Assembly: GCF_016629525.1 (NCBI RefSeq)
Contig: NZ_AP024269.1
Coordinates: forward strand, 62,001 to 126,000
Direction of reading: 5' to 3'
DNA from: Kaistia sp. 32K
GTDB lineage: Bacteria; Pseudomonadota; Alphaproteobacteria; Rhizobiales; Kaistiaceae
DNA: 64,000 bases
Shown: piece after piece, positions 26,777 through 35,396 of the stretch
Position numbering within the stretch: position 1 is the first letter of the stretch
How the letters are laid out: the number at the start of each line of letters is the position of its first letter
The notes under the pieces: model-generated
The model's database searches: none
What the model saw: only the letters and a program-made list of their open reading frames with translations
Told to the model about the DNA's origin: nothing
Made by a program: the position numbers and the translations under genes

Positions 26777-28414
26777 TCATCGGAACGCGTAACGCCGCGC
26801 CGCGCGAGCCGGCAGGGCAAGCCGCCAGCCGCCGTCGATCGCCTGCGCCCCGCCGTCGATCGCCGTCACGCCGGGCAGAGACCCGTCGAAGCCGATCGTG
26901 GCGGCCAGCGCGCGGGGCGTGTCGAAGCCGATGTCGAGCCTCGCGGGCTGGTCCGATTTGTTGATCACGACGACATGCACGCCCGGCCAGTCGGCCGCCG
27001 TCGCCGCATAGGCGACGAGGCCGGGCGAGCCCGTGATCGCGACGTCGAGCGAGCGATCGCCGAAGCGTCGGCCCGTCGCGTCCTTGTCGCGATAGAGCCG
27101 GTAGGCGTCGCCGAGCCTGCCGTCGAGGCTGCCCCAATGGCTGGCGAAGACGATGTCGTGCCGGCCGAAGCGGCCGAGGACGTCGGCGAGCGCGAGGCCG
27201 GAAGCGACCTGGCCGGCGCCGCCATAGTTGAACTCGGTGACGGCGATCTGCGTGCCGGGGAAGTTTTCGGCGGCGATCGCCTCGAGGCTCGGCAGCAGCG
27301 GCAGCCCGGGCTCACCGCCCTCCGGCAGCGCCTCCGTCACCCAGCTGTCCTCGCGAAACCCCGGCTCGGTCAGCGAGCGCGGCGCGTCGAGGAGCGCCTG
27401 CGCCAAAGCGGGATCTTCGGTGCGGAACAGGTCGCCCTTGCGGCTGTAGGGATACCAGTGCACGTCGAGCGCATCGAGCAGGCGGATGCCGTCCTGCTCC
27501 GAAGCGCGGCGAAACGCGTCGAGATAGGCGGCGAGGAAGCTGCCATGGGCGCGATAGTGGTCCCAGTCCGGCGCGTCGTGGAAATTCGCCATCTCCGACG
27601 CGCCCCAGCTCACCGGGCCGAACACGCGCGCCGCCGGATCGATCCGCTTGATTGCCCTAGCTGCGGTGAGCGATTTTTCGAGCAAGGCGCGGATCGTCGG
27701 CTTCGAGGTGACGACGCGCGGATGCGTCTCGGCCCAGAGGCCGGGCTCGTTGTCGAGCGCATAGGCGGGGATGCCGCGCTCGCTGTCCGCGCCGCCGAAG
27801 CGCTCGACGAGGCGGGCGAGACACTGCGGGATGTCGGCAACAGTGGGGTCGATCGGGTCGCTCGCGCTTCGGCCGCCCTCCCACCGCACCGGCACGAAGC
27901 GCGGTGACGGCGCGCTTTCCTCCGGGCCGACCGGGCCGTCGAAATCGGCAGCGACATATCCTGCGAGCGGCACGGTGACGAGGCTCTGCGCGCCCATCGC
28001 CAGCGACGTCTCGTGCATCGTTTCGATCAGCAGCGCCGGCCGGCTCCATTCCGATTTCGGCAGGCCGAGCACGTCGAGCAGGAACGAACCGTTGGCCTGG
28101 TGGTAGTCCTTGCCGGAATTGGCGGCGTTGTTGACCCAGTTGTAGGTCGTCATCAGATTGCCGCCGAGCCGGCGCGCCGTGACCCCGGCGGCCCGGTCGA
28201 GTTCGGCGGAGGGCGCGCCGCCATCCATGGTGCCGATCTCGTTCGAGCCGTAGATCAGCGGGTGGATCGGGCGCTGCCTGCCGCCATCGGCGACGCGAAG
28301 CGTCCAACGTCCTTCCGATTGCGCCCGGGCCGGCAGGGCGCCGGCTAGACCTGCGGCGAACCCGCCCGCGAGCACGGCGCGCCGTGTCGGCGGGACCGGC
28401 GACCCGGTGTTCAC
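26777..28414 (-). CDS. Secreted glycoside hydrolase, GH44-like (beta-1,4-glucanase/xyloglucanase family)
   Basis: A 545-residue exported glycosidase. Tat-like signal (TRRAVLAGGFAAGLAGALPARA). The catalytic barrel has the GH44 features RLGGNLMTTYNWVNNAANSG (residues 82-101), acid/base Glu223 in DNEPGLW with THPR after it, and probable nucleophile Glu394 in VTEFNYGG; a beta-rich C-terminal region follows. The start is GTG at 28414, overlapping the upstream GT2 stop (GTGA); the frame is open further upstream but inside the GT2 gene. It may trim or release the EPS, as other polysaccharide loci carry matching hydrolases. Family by motif; substrate inferred. Confidence 0.82.
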   Translation of the reverse strand: MNTGSPVPPTRRAVLAGGFAAGLAGALPARAQSEGRWTLRVADGGRQRPIHPLIYGSNEIGTMDGGAPSAELDRAAGVTARRLGGNLMTTYNWVNNAANSGKDYHQANGSFLLDVLGLPKSEWSRPALLIETMHETSLAMGAQSLVTVPLAGYVAADFDGPVGPEESAPSPRFVPVRWEGGRSASDPIDPTVADIPQCLARLVERFGGADSERGIPAYALDNEPGLWAETHPRVVTSKPTIRALLEKSLTAARAIKRIDPAARVFGPVSWGASEMANFHDAPDWDHYRAHGSFLAAYLDAFRRASEQDGIRLLDALDVHWYPYSRKGDLFRTEDPALAQALLDAPRSLTEPGFREDSWVTEALPEGGEPGLPLLPSLEAIAAENFPGTQIAVTEFNYGGAGQVASGLALADVLGRFGRHDIVFASHWGSLDGRLGDAYRLYRDKDATGRRFGDRSLDVAITGSPGLVAYAATAADWPGVHVVVINKSDQPARLDIGFDTPRALAATIGFDGSLPGVTAIDGGAQAIDGGWRLALPARAARRYAFR

Positions 28415-29334
28415 GAGACCAGTCCCGAGCCGTAGAGGGCGGGGCGGGAGCGCGCCCAAAGCACCTTGCCGAGCCCGCCATGCAGCTTGACGCGCGCCTT
28501 CTCGGCCCGGACCGGATGGAACGGTCGCAGGGCGATCACGAGGATACCGTGCAGGACGATCTGGATCATCCCGGCGCTCATCCAGAAGGCGATGCGGGAC
28601 CATTCGACCGGTCGCGTCTTCCAGTGCGTCAGGACGCGGATCTGGCCGGAGAGGAATTTCCGCTTGCGCACATAGGCCCAACTCAGCCGCCGCTCCGGCA
28701 CCCATTCCGTCACGGTGCCCCGCGCCGACCAGGCGAAGCGCTTGCCCTCGTCGGCGAGCCGCTTCAGCAGCAGCGTATCCTCGCCGCCGATCTCGTTCAT
28801 GCTGGTGTCAAAGGGAACCTTCACCGCGAAACAGGCCTCGCGCTCGAACATCGAATTGTTGGTGCCGAGATAGGGCGCGAGGTCGGTGACGTCCTCCCCG
28901 TCGAGGCGGTCGAACCGGCGGGAGAAATAGGGCGCCAGCGGCCCGATCGCCCGGTCACCCTCGGCTTTTGCGAGGACCGGGCCGAACACGGCCTGCGCGC
29001 CGCTCGTCCGCGCCGTTTCGAGGTGACGACCGAGCCAGTTCGTCGACGCCTCCTCGTCATCGTCGAGAAAGGCGATCCAGCGGCTCGCGGACGCGGCGAC
29101 GCCAGCATTGCGGGCATTGGCGACGCCGGGCACGGGGGCGGCTATGTAGCGGACGGGATGCGCGGCGTCGCGCGCCATCGCCTCGACCAGGTCACGCGCA
29201 TTGCCGTCGCGCGAATTGTCGACGACGAGGATCTCGAAGGCGAACGGTCCCGATTGCGCGAGCGCACTGGCGATGGCGCGCTGCAAGGCCTGCGGGCGGT
29301 TCAAAGTGGGAATGACGATGGAAACGCTATCCAC
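28411..29334 (-). CDS. GT2-family glycosyltransferase
   Basis: A 307-residue GT-A glycosyltransferase: SIVIPTLNRPQAL opens the nucleotide-binding fold, ILVVDNSRDG and the metal-binding FLDDDEE follow, and GGEDTLLLKRL supplies the acceptor-side ED motif. A hydrophobic C-terminal segment (RIAFWMSAGMIQIVLHGILVI) suggests membrane association. It is coupled to the GH44 gene by a 4-nt overlap. Its start is divergent from the polymerase gene. The sugar transferred is unknown. Confidence 0.9.
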   Translation of the reverse strand: MDSVSIVIPTLNRPQALQRAIASALAQSGPFAFEILVVDNSRDGNARDLVEAMARDAAHPVRYIAAPVPGVANARNAGVAASASRWIAFLDDDEEASTNWLGRHLETARTSGAQAVFGPVLAKAEGDRAIGPLAPYFSRRFDRLDGEDVTDLAPYLGTNNSMFEREACFAVKVPFDTSMNEIGGEDTLLLKRLADEGKRFAWSARGTVTEWVPERRLSWAYVRKRKFLSGQIRVLTHWKTRPVEWSRIAFWMSAGMIQIVLHGILVIALRPFHPVRAEKARVKLHGGLGKVLWARSRPALYGSGLVS

Positions 29335-29561
29335 TCGTAACGTCTCCTGTCGACGGGAAGGATCGCCAGGAACGTCGGAATGCGAACCATAAGGCGACTG
29401 AATTTCGCTTGGCCGCCGATCCTACGAATCTATGCTAGGAAGGCAAGCGAGCAGGGCGGGTTCGACCAAACGGTCGCATCGCCGCGACGGCGCGTCCTGC
29501 CGCGGTTTCAGCCGGCGCGCGCCCATGGGCTCGCCGCCTTCCCTCGACGGAGCCCGAGCGC
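29335..29561. promoter_or_regulatory. Divergent promoter region between GT2 and polymerase genes
   Basis: A 227-bp divergent gap with no gene. One rightward sigma70-like candidate is TTGGCC (29409-29414) with a 16-bp spacer to TATGCT (29431-29436). This is a match by eye only. Confidence 0.35.
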
Positions 29562-30932
29562 ATGAGCGATGCCCCGATGCCCGCGCCGCTCCGCGCCCCG
29601 GCCGGCGCGTCGCCGCGCGGGTCTTGGCGCAGCGAGGCCGGGCTGTCGGGCCTCCTGCATGCCGTCCTTTTTGCCGGCTTCATGGTCTATACCTTCGTCG
29701 GCACGCGGCCCTTCGCCGATGCCTCGGTCGCCGAGCGGCTCGAGGGCAATCCGCTCGATCGCGTCGTGGCGCTCGGGCTGGTGCTGCTGGCGCTGGCAGC
29801 CCTCGTCGTGCATCACCGCGCCGCGGCGAGGCTCTTCCTCGCCAATATCCCGCTGATCGCGCTGACCGGCTTCTGTCTCCTGAGCACGCTCTGGTCGGAC
29901 TATCCGGGGCTGACGCTGCGGCGGGCGATCCTGCTCGTGTTTCTGACGACGATCGCCGCCGGCATCGCGGTGGGCTTGCGCGATCTCCGCCGCTTCCATA
30001 GCTGGTGGTTCGTCGGCCTCACCGGCGTGATGCTGGTCAATCTCGTCGGCACCGCGCTCTGGCCCGGCATCGCCGTCACCGATATCGGCGTGCGCGGCCT
30101 CTATACGCAGAAGAACGTCGCCGGCCTGGTGGCGATGATCACCGTGCTCTGCGGCGCGACCTGGATTTTTGGCGCACGCGGGGCGCGGCCCGTGCTGTTC
30201 GGGCTCCTGATGTTGCTGCCGGCCGTGCTCTTCCTGGTGCTCACCCGCAGCAAGACCTCGATCGGCCTGACGGGCCTGGCACTCGCTGTCCTCGTCGCCG
30301 TCGCGCTTGCCGAGCGCTGGGGCACGCGCTTCGTGCTGCTGATGATCGGGCTCGGCCTCGCCGCGCTCGCCACTCTACTCGGCCTGTTCGCGGCCTATGA
30401 TTTCGAGCTCGACGCCCTGCTCAACGCCACGCTCGGCGACGCCTCCTTCACCGGCCGTGACGAGCTCTGGGCCTTCGCGCTGCGGTCGGCCGAGGAGCGC
30501 TTCTGGCTCGGGCACGGCTATGGCGCGTTCTGGGATGTCGGGCTGGCGGCGGATCCGCTGCAGCGGCTGGAGCCCGGAACCTGGCTCGGCGACGTCGAGA
30601 TCGGCACCATCAACCAGGCGCATAACGGCTACCTGGAGCTCTGGCTGCATGTCGGCCTGCCGGCGACCCTCCTCGCGACATGGATCGTCGCCCGCGGCGT
30701 CGTCTCCGGCGCCGCGCAGGCGCTTGCCGGGCCGCTCGGCCGCCCCTCGCGCGCCGCCATCGGCTTCATGGCGCTGCTGCTCCTGATCACGCTCCTGCAC
30801 AACCTGACCGAGGCGACGCTGTTCATGCGCGGCACGGTGCTCTCGAATGTCGTCGTGCTCTTCCTCTTTCTCCTCTCGCGCAGCCGGACGCTGGAGGACC
30901 CCGAGGTGGCCGGACGTCGCGCGTTGGGTTAG
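29562..30932 (+). CDS. O-antigen polymerase/ligase-like membrane protein (Wzy/ExoQ type)
   Basis: A 456-residue polytopic protein. Features of the Wzy_C/O-antigen ligase family: STLWSDYPGLTLRRAI, GLYTQKNVAGL, LVLTRSKTS, then the periplasmic loop SFTGRDELWAFALRSAEERFWLG with GTINQAHNGYLELWLHVGL containing the conserved His. It probably polymerises lipid-linked EPS repeat units at the periplasmic face. It is followed 31 bp later by a GT2 gene on the same strand. Confidence 0.88.
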   Translation: MSDAPMPAPLRAPAGASPRGSWRSEAGLSGLLHAVLFAGFMVYTFVGTRPFADASVAERLEGNPLDRVVALGLVLLALAALVVHHRAAARLFLANIPLIALTGFCLLSTLWSDYPGLTLRRAILLVFLTTIAAGIAVGLRDLRRFHSWWFVGLTGVMLVNLVGTALWPGIAVTDIGVRGLYTQKNVAGLVAMITVLCGATWIFGARGARPVLFGLLMLLPAVLFLVLTRSKTSIGLTGLALAVLVAVALAERWGTRFVLLMIGLGLAALATLLGLFAAYDFELDALLNATLGDASFTGRDELWAFALRSAEERFWLGHGYGAFWDVGLAADPLQRLEPGTWLGDVEIGTINQAHNGYLELWLHVGLPATLLATWIVARGVVSGAAQALAGPLGRPSRAAIGFMALLLLITLLHNLTEATLFMRGTVLSNVVVLFLFLLSRSRTLEDPEVAGRRALG

Positions 30933-30963
30933 GAAAGCGGCAGAACCGGCGGGGGCAGGGCAT

Positions 30964-31953
30964 TTGGACATTTCGACGAAGGCGGACGGCGCGATCGATC
31001 TCGCGATCGTCATCTGCACCTATCGGCGCGAAAAGCTGCTCGCCCGCGCGCTCGACAGCATCCGCAGGCAGGCGATTCCCCTCGGTGCGACGCTCTCCGT
31101 CGTCGTTGCCGACAACAGCGACGACGGCTCGGCCGCTTCTGTCGTCGCGGCGGCTCAAGCCGCGAGCCCGTTCGCGATCCGCTATGTCGAGGCCCATCCC
31201 GCCAACATCTCCGTGGCGCGCAACGCCGGCATCCGGGCGACCGACGCGCCCTTCATCGCCTTCATCGACGACGACGAGGAACTGGCGCCGGGCTGGTTCG
31301 AGGCCGTGGTGGAAGGGCTGAAGACCCATCCGCATGACGTTTTCTTCGGCGGCGTCGATCCCGTCTTCGCGGCGCCGGAGCGGGTGACGCCGGCGATCCG
31401 CACGCTCTTCTCGCGCCAGATCGAGGCGCCACCCGGCCAGGACGTGGTGGCGCTCGGCCGGCGGAGCGAGCGCGTGCTGACGGTTGCGACCTGCAATTCG
31501 ATCTTCCGCCGCGCCACGACCTTGACCGACGCCGATCCGTTCAATCCGCGCTTCGGCCATGCCGGCGGCGAGGATCTCGATCTCTTCTGCCGGCTGCAGG
31601 CGCGCGGCCGCCGCTTCGGCTGGCTGCCGGCGGCGCGGGTTTCCGAGATCGTCCCGGCCGATCGTTGCGATCCCGCCTATCTCCGCCGCCGCTTCTTCGC
31701 CGGCGGGCAGGTCTATGCCGAGGCCGTCGCCGGCAACAGCCGGTGGCCGGTCGCGACCCGCTGGTGGCTGCGTGCGAAGGCGCTGGCGCAACTCGGCCTG
31801 CTGGCGCTCCGCTATCCGGGCGTTCGCCGGCTGGGCGGCGCGGCCGAGGCCGATTTCGGCTATCGCTGGGCCGGCGTGCGCGGCAAGCTTTCGCTCGGCA
31901 GCCTCTATCCCGTCTATCGCGAGGCGGATTCTGTAAGGCGCGACGCTTCCTGA
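30964..31953 (+). CDS. GT2-family glycosyltransferase (TTG start)
   Basis: About 329 residues. IVICTYRREKLLARAL, VVVADNSDDG and the metal-binding FIDDDEEL identify GT2; GGEDLDLFCRLQ is the acceptor-side motif. No ATG or GTG is suitably placed; TTG at 30964, preceded by GGGGGCAGGG, is the best start, while the open frame reaches back to 30847 inside the polymerase gene. The last 40 bases overlap the 3' end of the convergent DUF6492-like gene. It resembles the GT2 at 28411-29334 in length and motifs. Confidence 0.82.
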   Translation: MDISTKADGAIDLAIVICTYRREKLLARALDSIRRQAIPLGATLSVVVADNSDDGSAASVVAAAQAASPFAIRYVEAHPANISVARNAGIRATDAPFIAFIDDDEELAPGWFEAVVEGLKTHPHDVFFGGVDPVFAAPERVTPAIRTLFSRQIEAPPGQDVVALGRRSERVLTVATCNSIFRRATTLTDADPFNPRFGHAGGEDLDLFCRLQARGRRFGWLPAARVSEIVPADRCDPAYLRRRFFAGGQVYAEAVAGNSRWPVATRWWLRAKALAQLGLLALRYPGVRRLGGAAEADFGYRWAGVRGKLSLGSLYPVYREADSVRRDAS

Positions 31954-32870
31954 TCCTGCTCTCTGGCCAGCGCCGCCACCTGCTCGAAGATGGCGCGGCG
32001 CTTGTCCATCGAGGTGTCGATGGTCGACTGGATCAGGCAGGTGACATGCTCCGGCCGGAGCGCGCGGATGAAGGCGCCCTCATCCTCGGCGCCGGCGAAT
32101 TCGTCGCCCCAGCGCGAATGGCAGAGGGTGAAATCCTCCGCCATCAGCCCGGCCGCCTCGAGCCCGAGCACCTGGTCGGCATAGACTCCGTAGAGCACAT
32201 ATTCGGCGAAATGCGGCGTGCGGGCGAGGACGATGCGCCAGTCGCGGCCGGCGATCGCCTCGATCCGCCCGATCATCGAGCGGATGACGGAGCGCCGCCA
32301 GACGACGAAGGGGTTGATGTATTCGGCGCCATAGTAGCGGCTTGGCGGCAGGCCGAGCAGCTTGCCGGCCGTCTCCTGCCAGACCCGGTGCGTCTCCAGC
32401 TCGACCCGCTCCGGATTGCGATAGATCCGCACCTTGCCGTCGCGGGCGAGGTGTTCGAGTTTCAGCGGGCGGATGAAGACGTTGTCGCTGTCGACATGGG
32501 CGACGATCTCGGCCGGCGCGTTCGCCGTCGCGGCGATCTTCATGATCTGCTGCGCGATCCAGCCGCGCACCAGCGGGCTGTAGGGCGTCACATACATGTT
32601 GCGGCGGGGGAGACGCAGCCGGCGGCGCCATTCCGGGCCGGGTAGCGGCAGCTTCAGGAACCAGCGCGGCAGCAGGTCCTCCTGGGCGGCGACGATACGG
32701 CGGTCGGAGGCGAGATCGGCGAAGAGTGGGATGTCGGCGCGCGGCACATAGAGAATGTGCGGGATCGTCTCGGGCACGAAACGGTCGATGCTCTCGCAGA
32801 GCATGCGGCAGACGTCGAGATCGCCTCGGAACGAGCAGGTGATCAGCGCGGCTTCGGGAGCGGCGGTCAT
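31914..32870 (-). CDS. DUF6492-like protein, putative glycosyltransferase
   Basis: A 318-residue soluble protein. It contains EIVAHVDSDNVFIRPL with a DSD motif like the DxD of GT-A transferases, GAEYINPFVVWRR, and ADQVLGLEAAG. I place it in the DUF6492 family found in capsule and EPS loci; the activity has not been shown to my knowledge. The ATG at 32870 overlaps the stop of the Gfo/Idh/MocA gene by 4 nt. The open frame extends to 33206 but that part is inside the neighbouring gene. Confidence 0.75.
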   Translation of the reverse strand: MTAAPEAALITCSFRGDLDVCRMLCESIDRFVPETIPHILYVPRADIPLFADLASDRRIVAAQEDLLPRWFLKLPLPGPEWRRRLRLPRRNMYVTPYSPLVRGWIAQQIMKIAATANAPAEIVAHVDSDNVFIRPLKLEHLARDGKVRIYRNPERVELETHRVWQETAGKLLGLPPSRYYGAEYINPFVVWRRSVIRSMIGRIEAIAGRDWRIVLARTPHFAEYVLYGVYADQVLGLEAAGLMAEDFTLCHSRWGDEFAGAEDEGAFIRALRPEHVTCLIQSTIDTSMDKRRAIFEQVAALAREQDQEASRLTESASR

Positions 32871-34027
32871 GTCGCCCAGTCCATCGGCCGGATCGGCGCG
32901 AAGCGCGATTTGACGAGCACGGGGCGATCGAAGCGCTCGGGATATTGCAGCATCTCGGTCACTTCCGTCACATGCACGGCGAAATCCTCGTCGAGCCGTG
33001 ACGGGCGACCGTCCCGGATCGCCTCCGCCAGCTCCGCCGGCCCGCGTAAAAAATCCATGGTCGGCTTGCCGCGTCCGCCCTTGAACGGCACCGGCCGCGC
33101 CATCGGCAGGCGCTTGCCGAGGCCGCCGCCGAGGCGGCGCTCGATCAGCCGCGCGATCCGCCCTTCGCCGGGACGGCGCAGGATGACCGGCGAGGCATAG
33201 TCCCACGGCTCCTTGATCTCGATCGTGCCGGTCTCGCCGATGATCCGCATGCGGTGGTCATAAGGCGCGACGATCGAATTGGTGAGGCGGGCGACGACGC
33301 CGCTCTCGAACTCGATGCAGCCGACGGAAAAATCCGGCGCCGGATGGGCGAGCGGCGGCGTCGTGTCCTTGTCGGGGACGAGCAGCGCCGCGAACGAGGT
33401 CACCCGCGTCGCCGGGCCGAACAGGGCGGCGAAGACGGTCAGCGCATAGCCTGCATGCTCATAGGTGCAGCCGGTCTCGAACTCGCCGCGGCCCGGCCAT
33501 GGCTTGCCGCTGCGGCTCCGCCAATCGCCATAATTGGCGCGGTGGATCATGCCGTCGTCGAGCTCGGCATAGGCGAGCAGCACCTTGCCGATCCGGCCTT
33601 CGCGGATCGCGGCCCAGGCGGTCTGCACGCTCTCGCCGAGCAGGTTGCACGGCGCCGAGGCGAGGCGGACGCCGCCGGCCCGCGCCCGGTCGCGCAGCGC
33701 CGCCGCCTCGGTCGCCGTCATGGCGAGCGGCTTTTCCGAATAGACATGCTTGCCGGCGGCGATCGCGGCCTCGGTGACGGCGGCGTGGCTTTCGGGATCG
33801 GTCAGGTTGAGGACGATCGATACGGATGGATCCGCCAGCAGCTCGTCCAGCGAGGCATAGGCGCGGTCGCCCCAGGTCGCCCGGTAGGCGGCGAGGCGCT
33901 CGGGGTCGCGGTCATAGGCGCCGGCGAGCCGCAGCGTGCCTTGATGCAGCGGCAGGCATTGCCGGTAGGCGTCGGCGACATAGCCGCATCCGACGATGGC
34001 GATGCCCGTCTCCGTCGTCGTCGCCAT
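32867..34027 (-). CDS. Gfo/Idh/MocA-family oxidoreductase (EPS locus)
   Basis: A 386-residue NAD(P)-dependent sugar or nucleotide-sugar dehydrogenase. Rossmann motif IAIVGCGYVADAY (residues 9-21), the family EKP motif (HVYSEKPLAMT) and the C-terminal alpha/beta domain starting near residue 130. The position at the end of the EPS genes and the coupling with the DUF6492-like gene suggest it modifies an EPS sugar. A catabolic role, as for the other Gfo/Idh/MocA gene at 38167-39219, cannot be excluded. Confidence 0.85.
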   Translation of the reverse strand: MATTTETGIAIVGCGYVADAYRQCLPLHQGTLRLAGAYDRDPERLAAYRATWGDRAYASLDELLADPSVSIVLNLTDPESHAAVTEAAIAAGKHVYSEKPLAMTATEAAALRDRARAGGVRLASAPCNLLGESVQTAWAAIREGRIGKVLLAYAELDDGMIHRANYGDWRSRSGKPWPGRGEFETGCTYEHAGYALTVFAALFGPATRVTSFAALLVPDKDTTPPLAHPAPDFSVGCIEFESGVVARLTNSIVAPYDHRMRIIGETGTIEIKEPWDYASPVILRRPGEGRIARLIERRLGGGLGKRLPMARPVPFKGGRGKPTMDFLRGPAELAEAIRDGRPSRLDEDFAVHVTEVTEMLQYPERFDRPVLVKSRFAPIRPMDWAT

Positions 34028-34112
34028 GCCGCCCCCGTCTCCCTCGCGCTCCGGTCGCGCCGCCGGGGCGCGCCGCGACCATAGCCGCAGGATCTTAACG
34101 CGGGCTGACCCG

Positions 34113-35165
34113 TCAGCCCTGCTTGGCCTGCAGCAGCAGCCAGCCGGGGCCGGCGCATTCGAAGGCGGTCTCGGCCGGGCCGGGAATGCCGTCCGTGAGC
34201 TTCAGCGCGGCGACGCGGGAGGAATCCCAGCCGGCGACGAGCAGATGGTCGCCATGCACCAGCAGATGCTGCGGCCAGAACACGGTCGAATCGAGCTCCG
34301 AGACGAGCACCGGCTTCGCGCCAGAGACGTCGAAGGTTGCGATCGTGTCGTTGCCGCGATTGGCGAAATAGACGAAGCAGCCATCGGCCGAGCGCTGGAT
34401 GTCGCCGGGATAATTGCGGCGGTGGCGAGTGCGGGCGGGGCCCGGCCGCGTCGTGCTCGGAACGCTCTGCCAGGCGCCTTCCGGCGCGCCGAGATGGCCG
34501 ACGAGCAAATTGGAGCCGAGCTCGCCGGAGACGGCGAGGCGGCCGTCGTTGAGCACCACGGCATGGCGCGGGCCGCAGCCGGCGGGGAGCTTTGTCACCC
34601 GCGTCTGCGTCAGGGCGGCGGCGCCCGGCTTCGAGAGGTCGAGGCTGAATTCGCGGATCGAATCGTCGCCGAGATCGATGATGACGAGCGTCTCGCCGAT
34701 GAAGAACGCCTGATGCGGATGGGCGTCGTCCTGCCGGTCGATCTCCGGCCCGCCGCCCGAGAGCTTTACAAGTGCAACCTCGCCGTCGAAGCCGCCATCC
34801 GAACCGAGCCGCTGCAGGCCGAGCGTCGAAGTGGTGTAGTTGGTGAAGACGAGGAGTTTGCCCGACGGGTCGACGACGAGGTGGCAGGGCTCGGCGCCGC
34901 CGCTCTTCTTCTCGCCGATGGTCTCGGCCTTGTCGCCCGTGATCCGCCAGGCGTGGATCTCGCCGTCCATGCCGGCGCGCGACGTGCCGTAGATGACCGG
35001 CAGCGTCGGATGCCAGGCAAGCGCGGAAAGCTGCTCGGCGCGCCCCAGCGTCTCGCCGACCCACGCGCCGTCCTTCTGCACCCAGCGGGTCAGGCCGTGC
35101 AGTTCGAAGACACCGCGCGAGGCGACGAACAGCGCCTCGCCGCTGGCGAGCTTGTAGTCGGACAT
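34113..35165 (-). CDS. Beta-propeller lactonase family protein (6-phosphogluconolactonase type)
   Basis: A 350-residue protein of the YbhE/Pgl seven-bladed propeller family. Repeated blades are visible (PCHLVVDPSGKLLVFTNY, GPRHAVVLNDGRLAVSGE, GDIQRSADGCFVYFANRG, PQHLLVHGDHLLVAGW), with the family GPRH motif. It hydrolyses a sugar lactone, so it could act after a sugar dehydrogenase in the neighbouring catabolic operon. It is separated from that operon by a 118-bp palindromic repeat and may have its own promoter. Confidence 0.85.
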   Translation of the reverse strand: MSDYKLASGEALFVASRGVFELHGLTRWVQKDGAWVGETLGRAEQLSALAWHPTLPVIYGTSRAGMDGEIHAWRITGDKAETIGEKKSGGAEPCHLVVDPSGKLLVFTNYTTSTLGLQRLGSDGGFDGEVALVKLSGGGPEIDRQDDAHPHQAFFIGETLVIIDLGDDSIREFSLDLSKPGAAALTQTRVTKLPAGCGPRHAVVLNDGRLAVSGELGSNLLVGHLGAPEGAWQSVPSTTRPGPARTRHRRNYPGDIQRSADGCFVYFANRGNDTIATFDVSGAKPVLVSELDSTVFWPQHLLVHGDHLLVAGWDSSRVAALKLTDGIPGPAETAFECAGPGWLLLQAKQG

Positions 35166-35248
35166 GTTTGGTCTCCCCCGATCGAATGTCTGCTTTGGCC
35201 GAAGCCTAGATCAAATCTCTGAGCCCAGAAACCGGGCGCTGTTCTTCA

Positions 35249-35366
35249 CCTCTCCCATAGGGAGAGGTCGACGGCCGCAGGCCGGCGGGTGAGGGGTTCA
35301 GACCCATCCGGAGAGGCCTCAACCCCTCACCCGGAGCTTCGCTCCGACCTCTCCCTATGGGAGAGG
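35249..35366. repeat. Dispersed palindromic repeat, 118 bp, with 22-bp perfect terminal inverted repeats
   Basis: The outer arms 35249-35270 and 35345-35366 are perfect 22-bp inverted repeats; each arm is itself a small hairpin (CCTCTCCC-ATA-GGGAGAGG). Inner arms GGGTGAGGGGTT (35287-35298) and AACCCCTCACCC (35321-35332) also pair perfectly. The whole element folds into a cruciform-like structure. It lies between the PLP-enzyme gene and the lactonase gene and could act as a terminator or mRNA stabiliser. Confidence 0.8.
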
Positions 35367-35396
35367 GGATCGGCTGCGCTCCAGCGCTGGTCCCCG

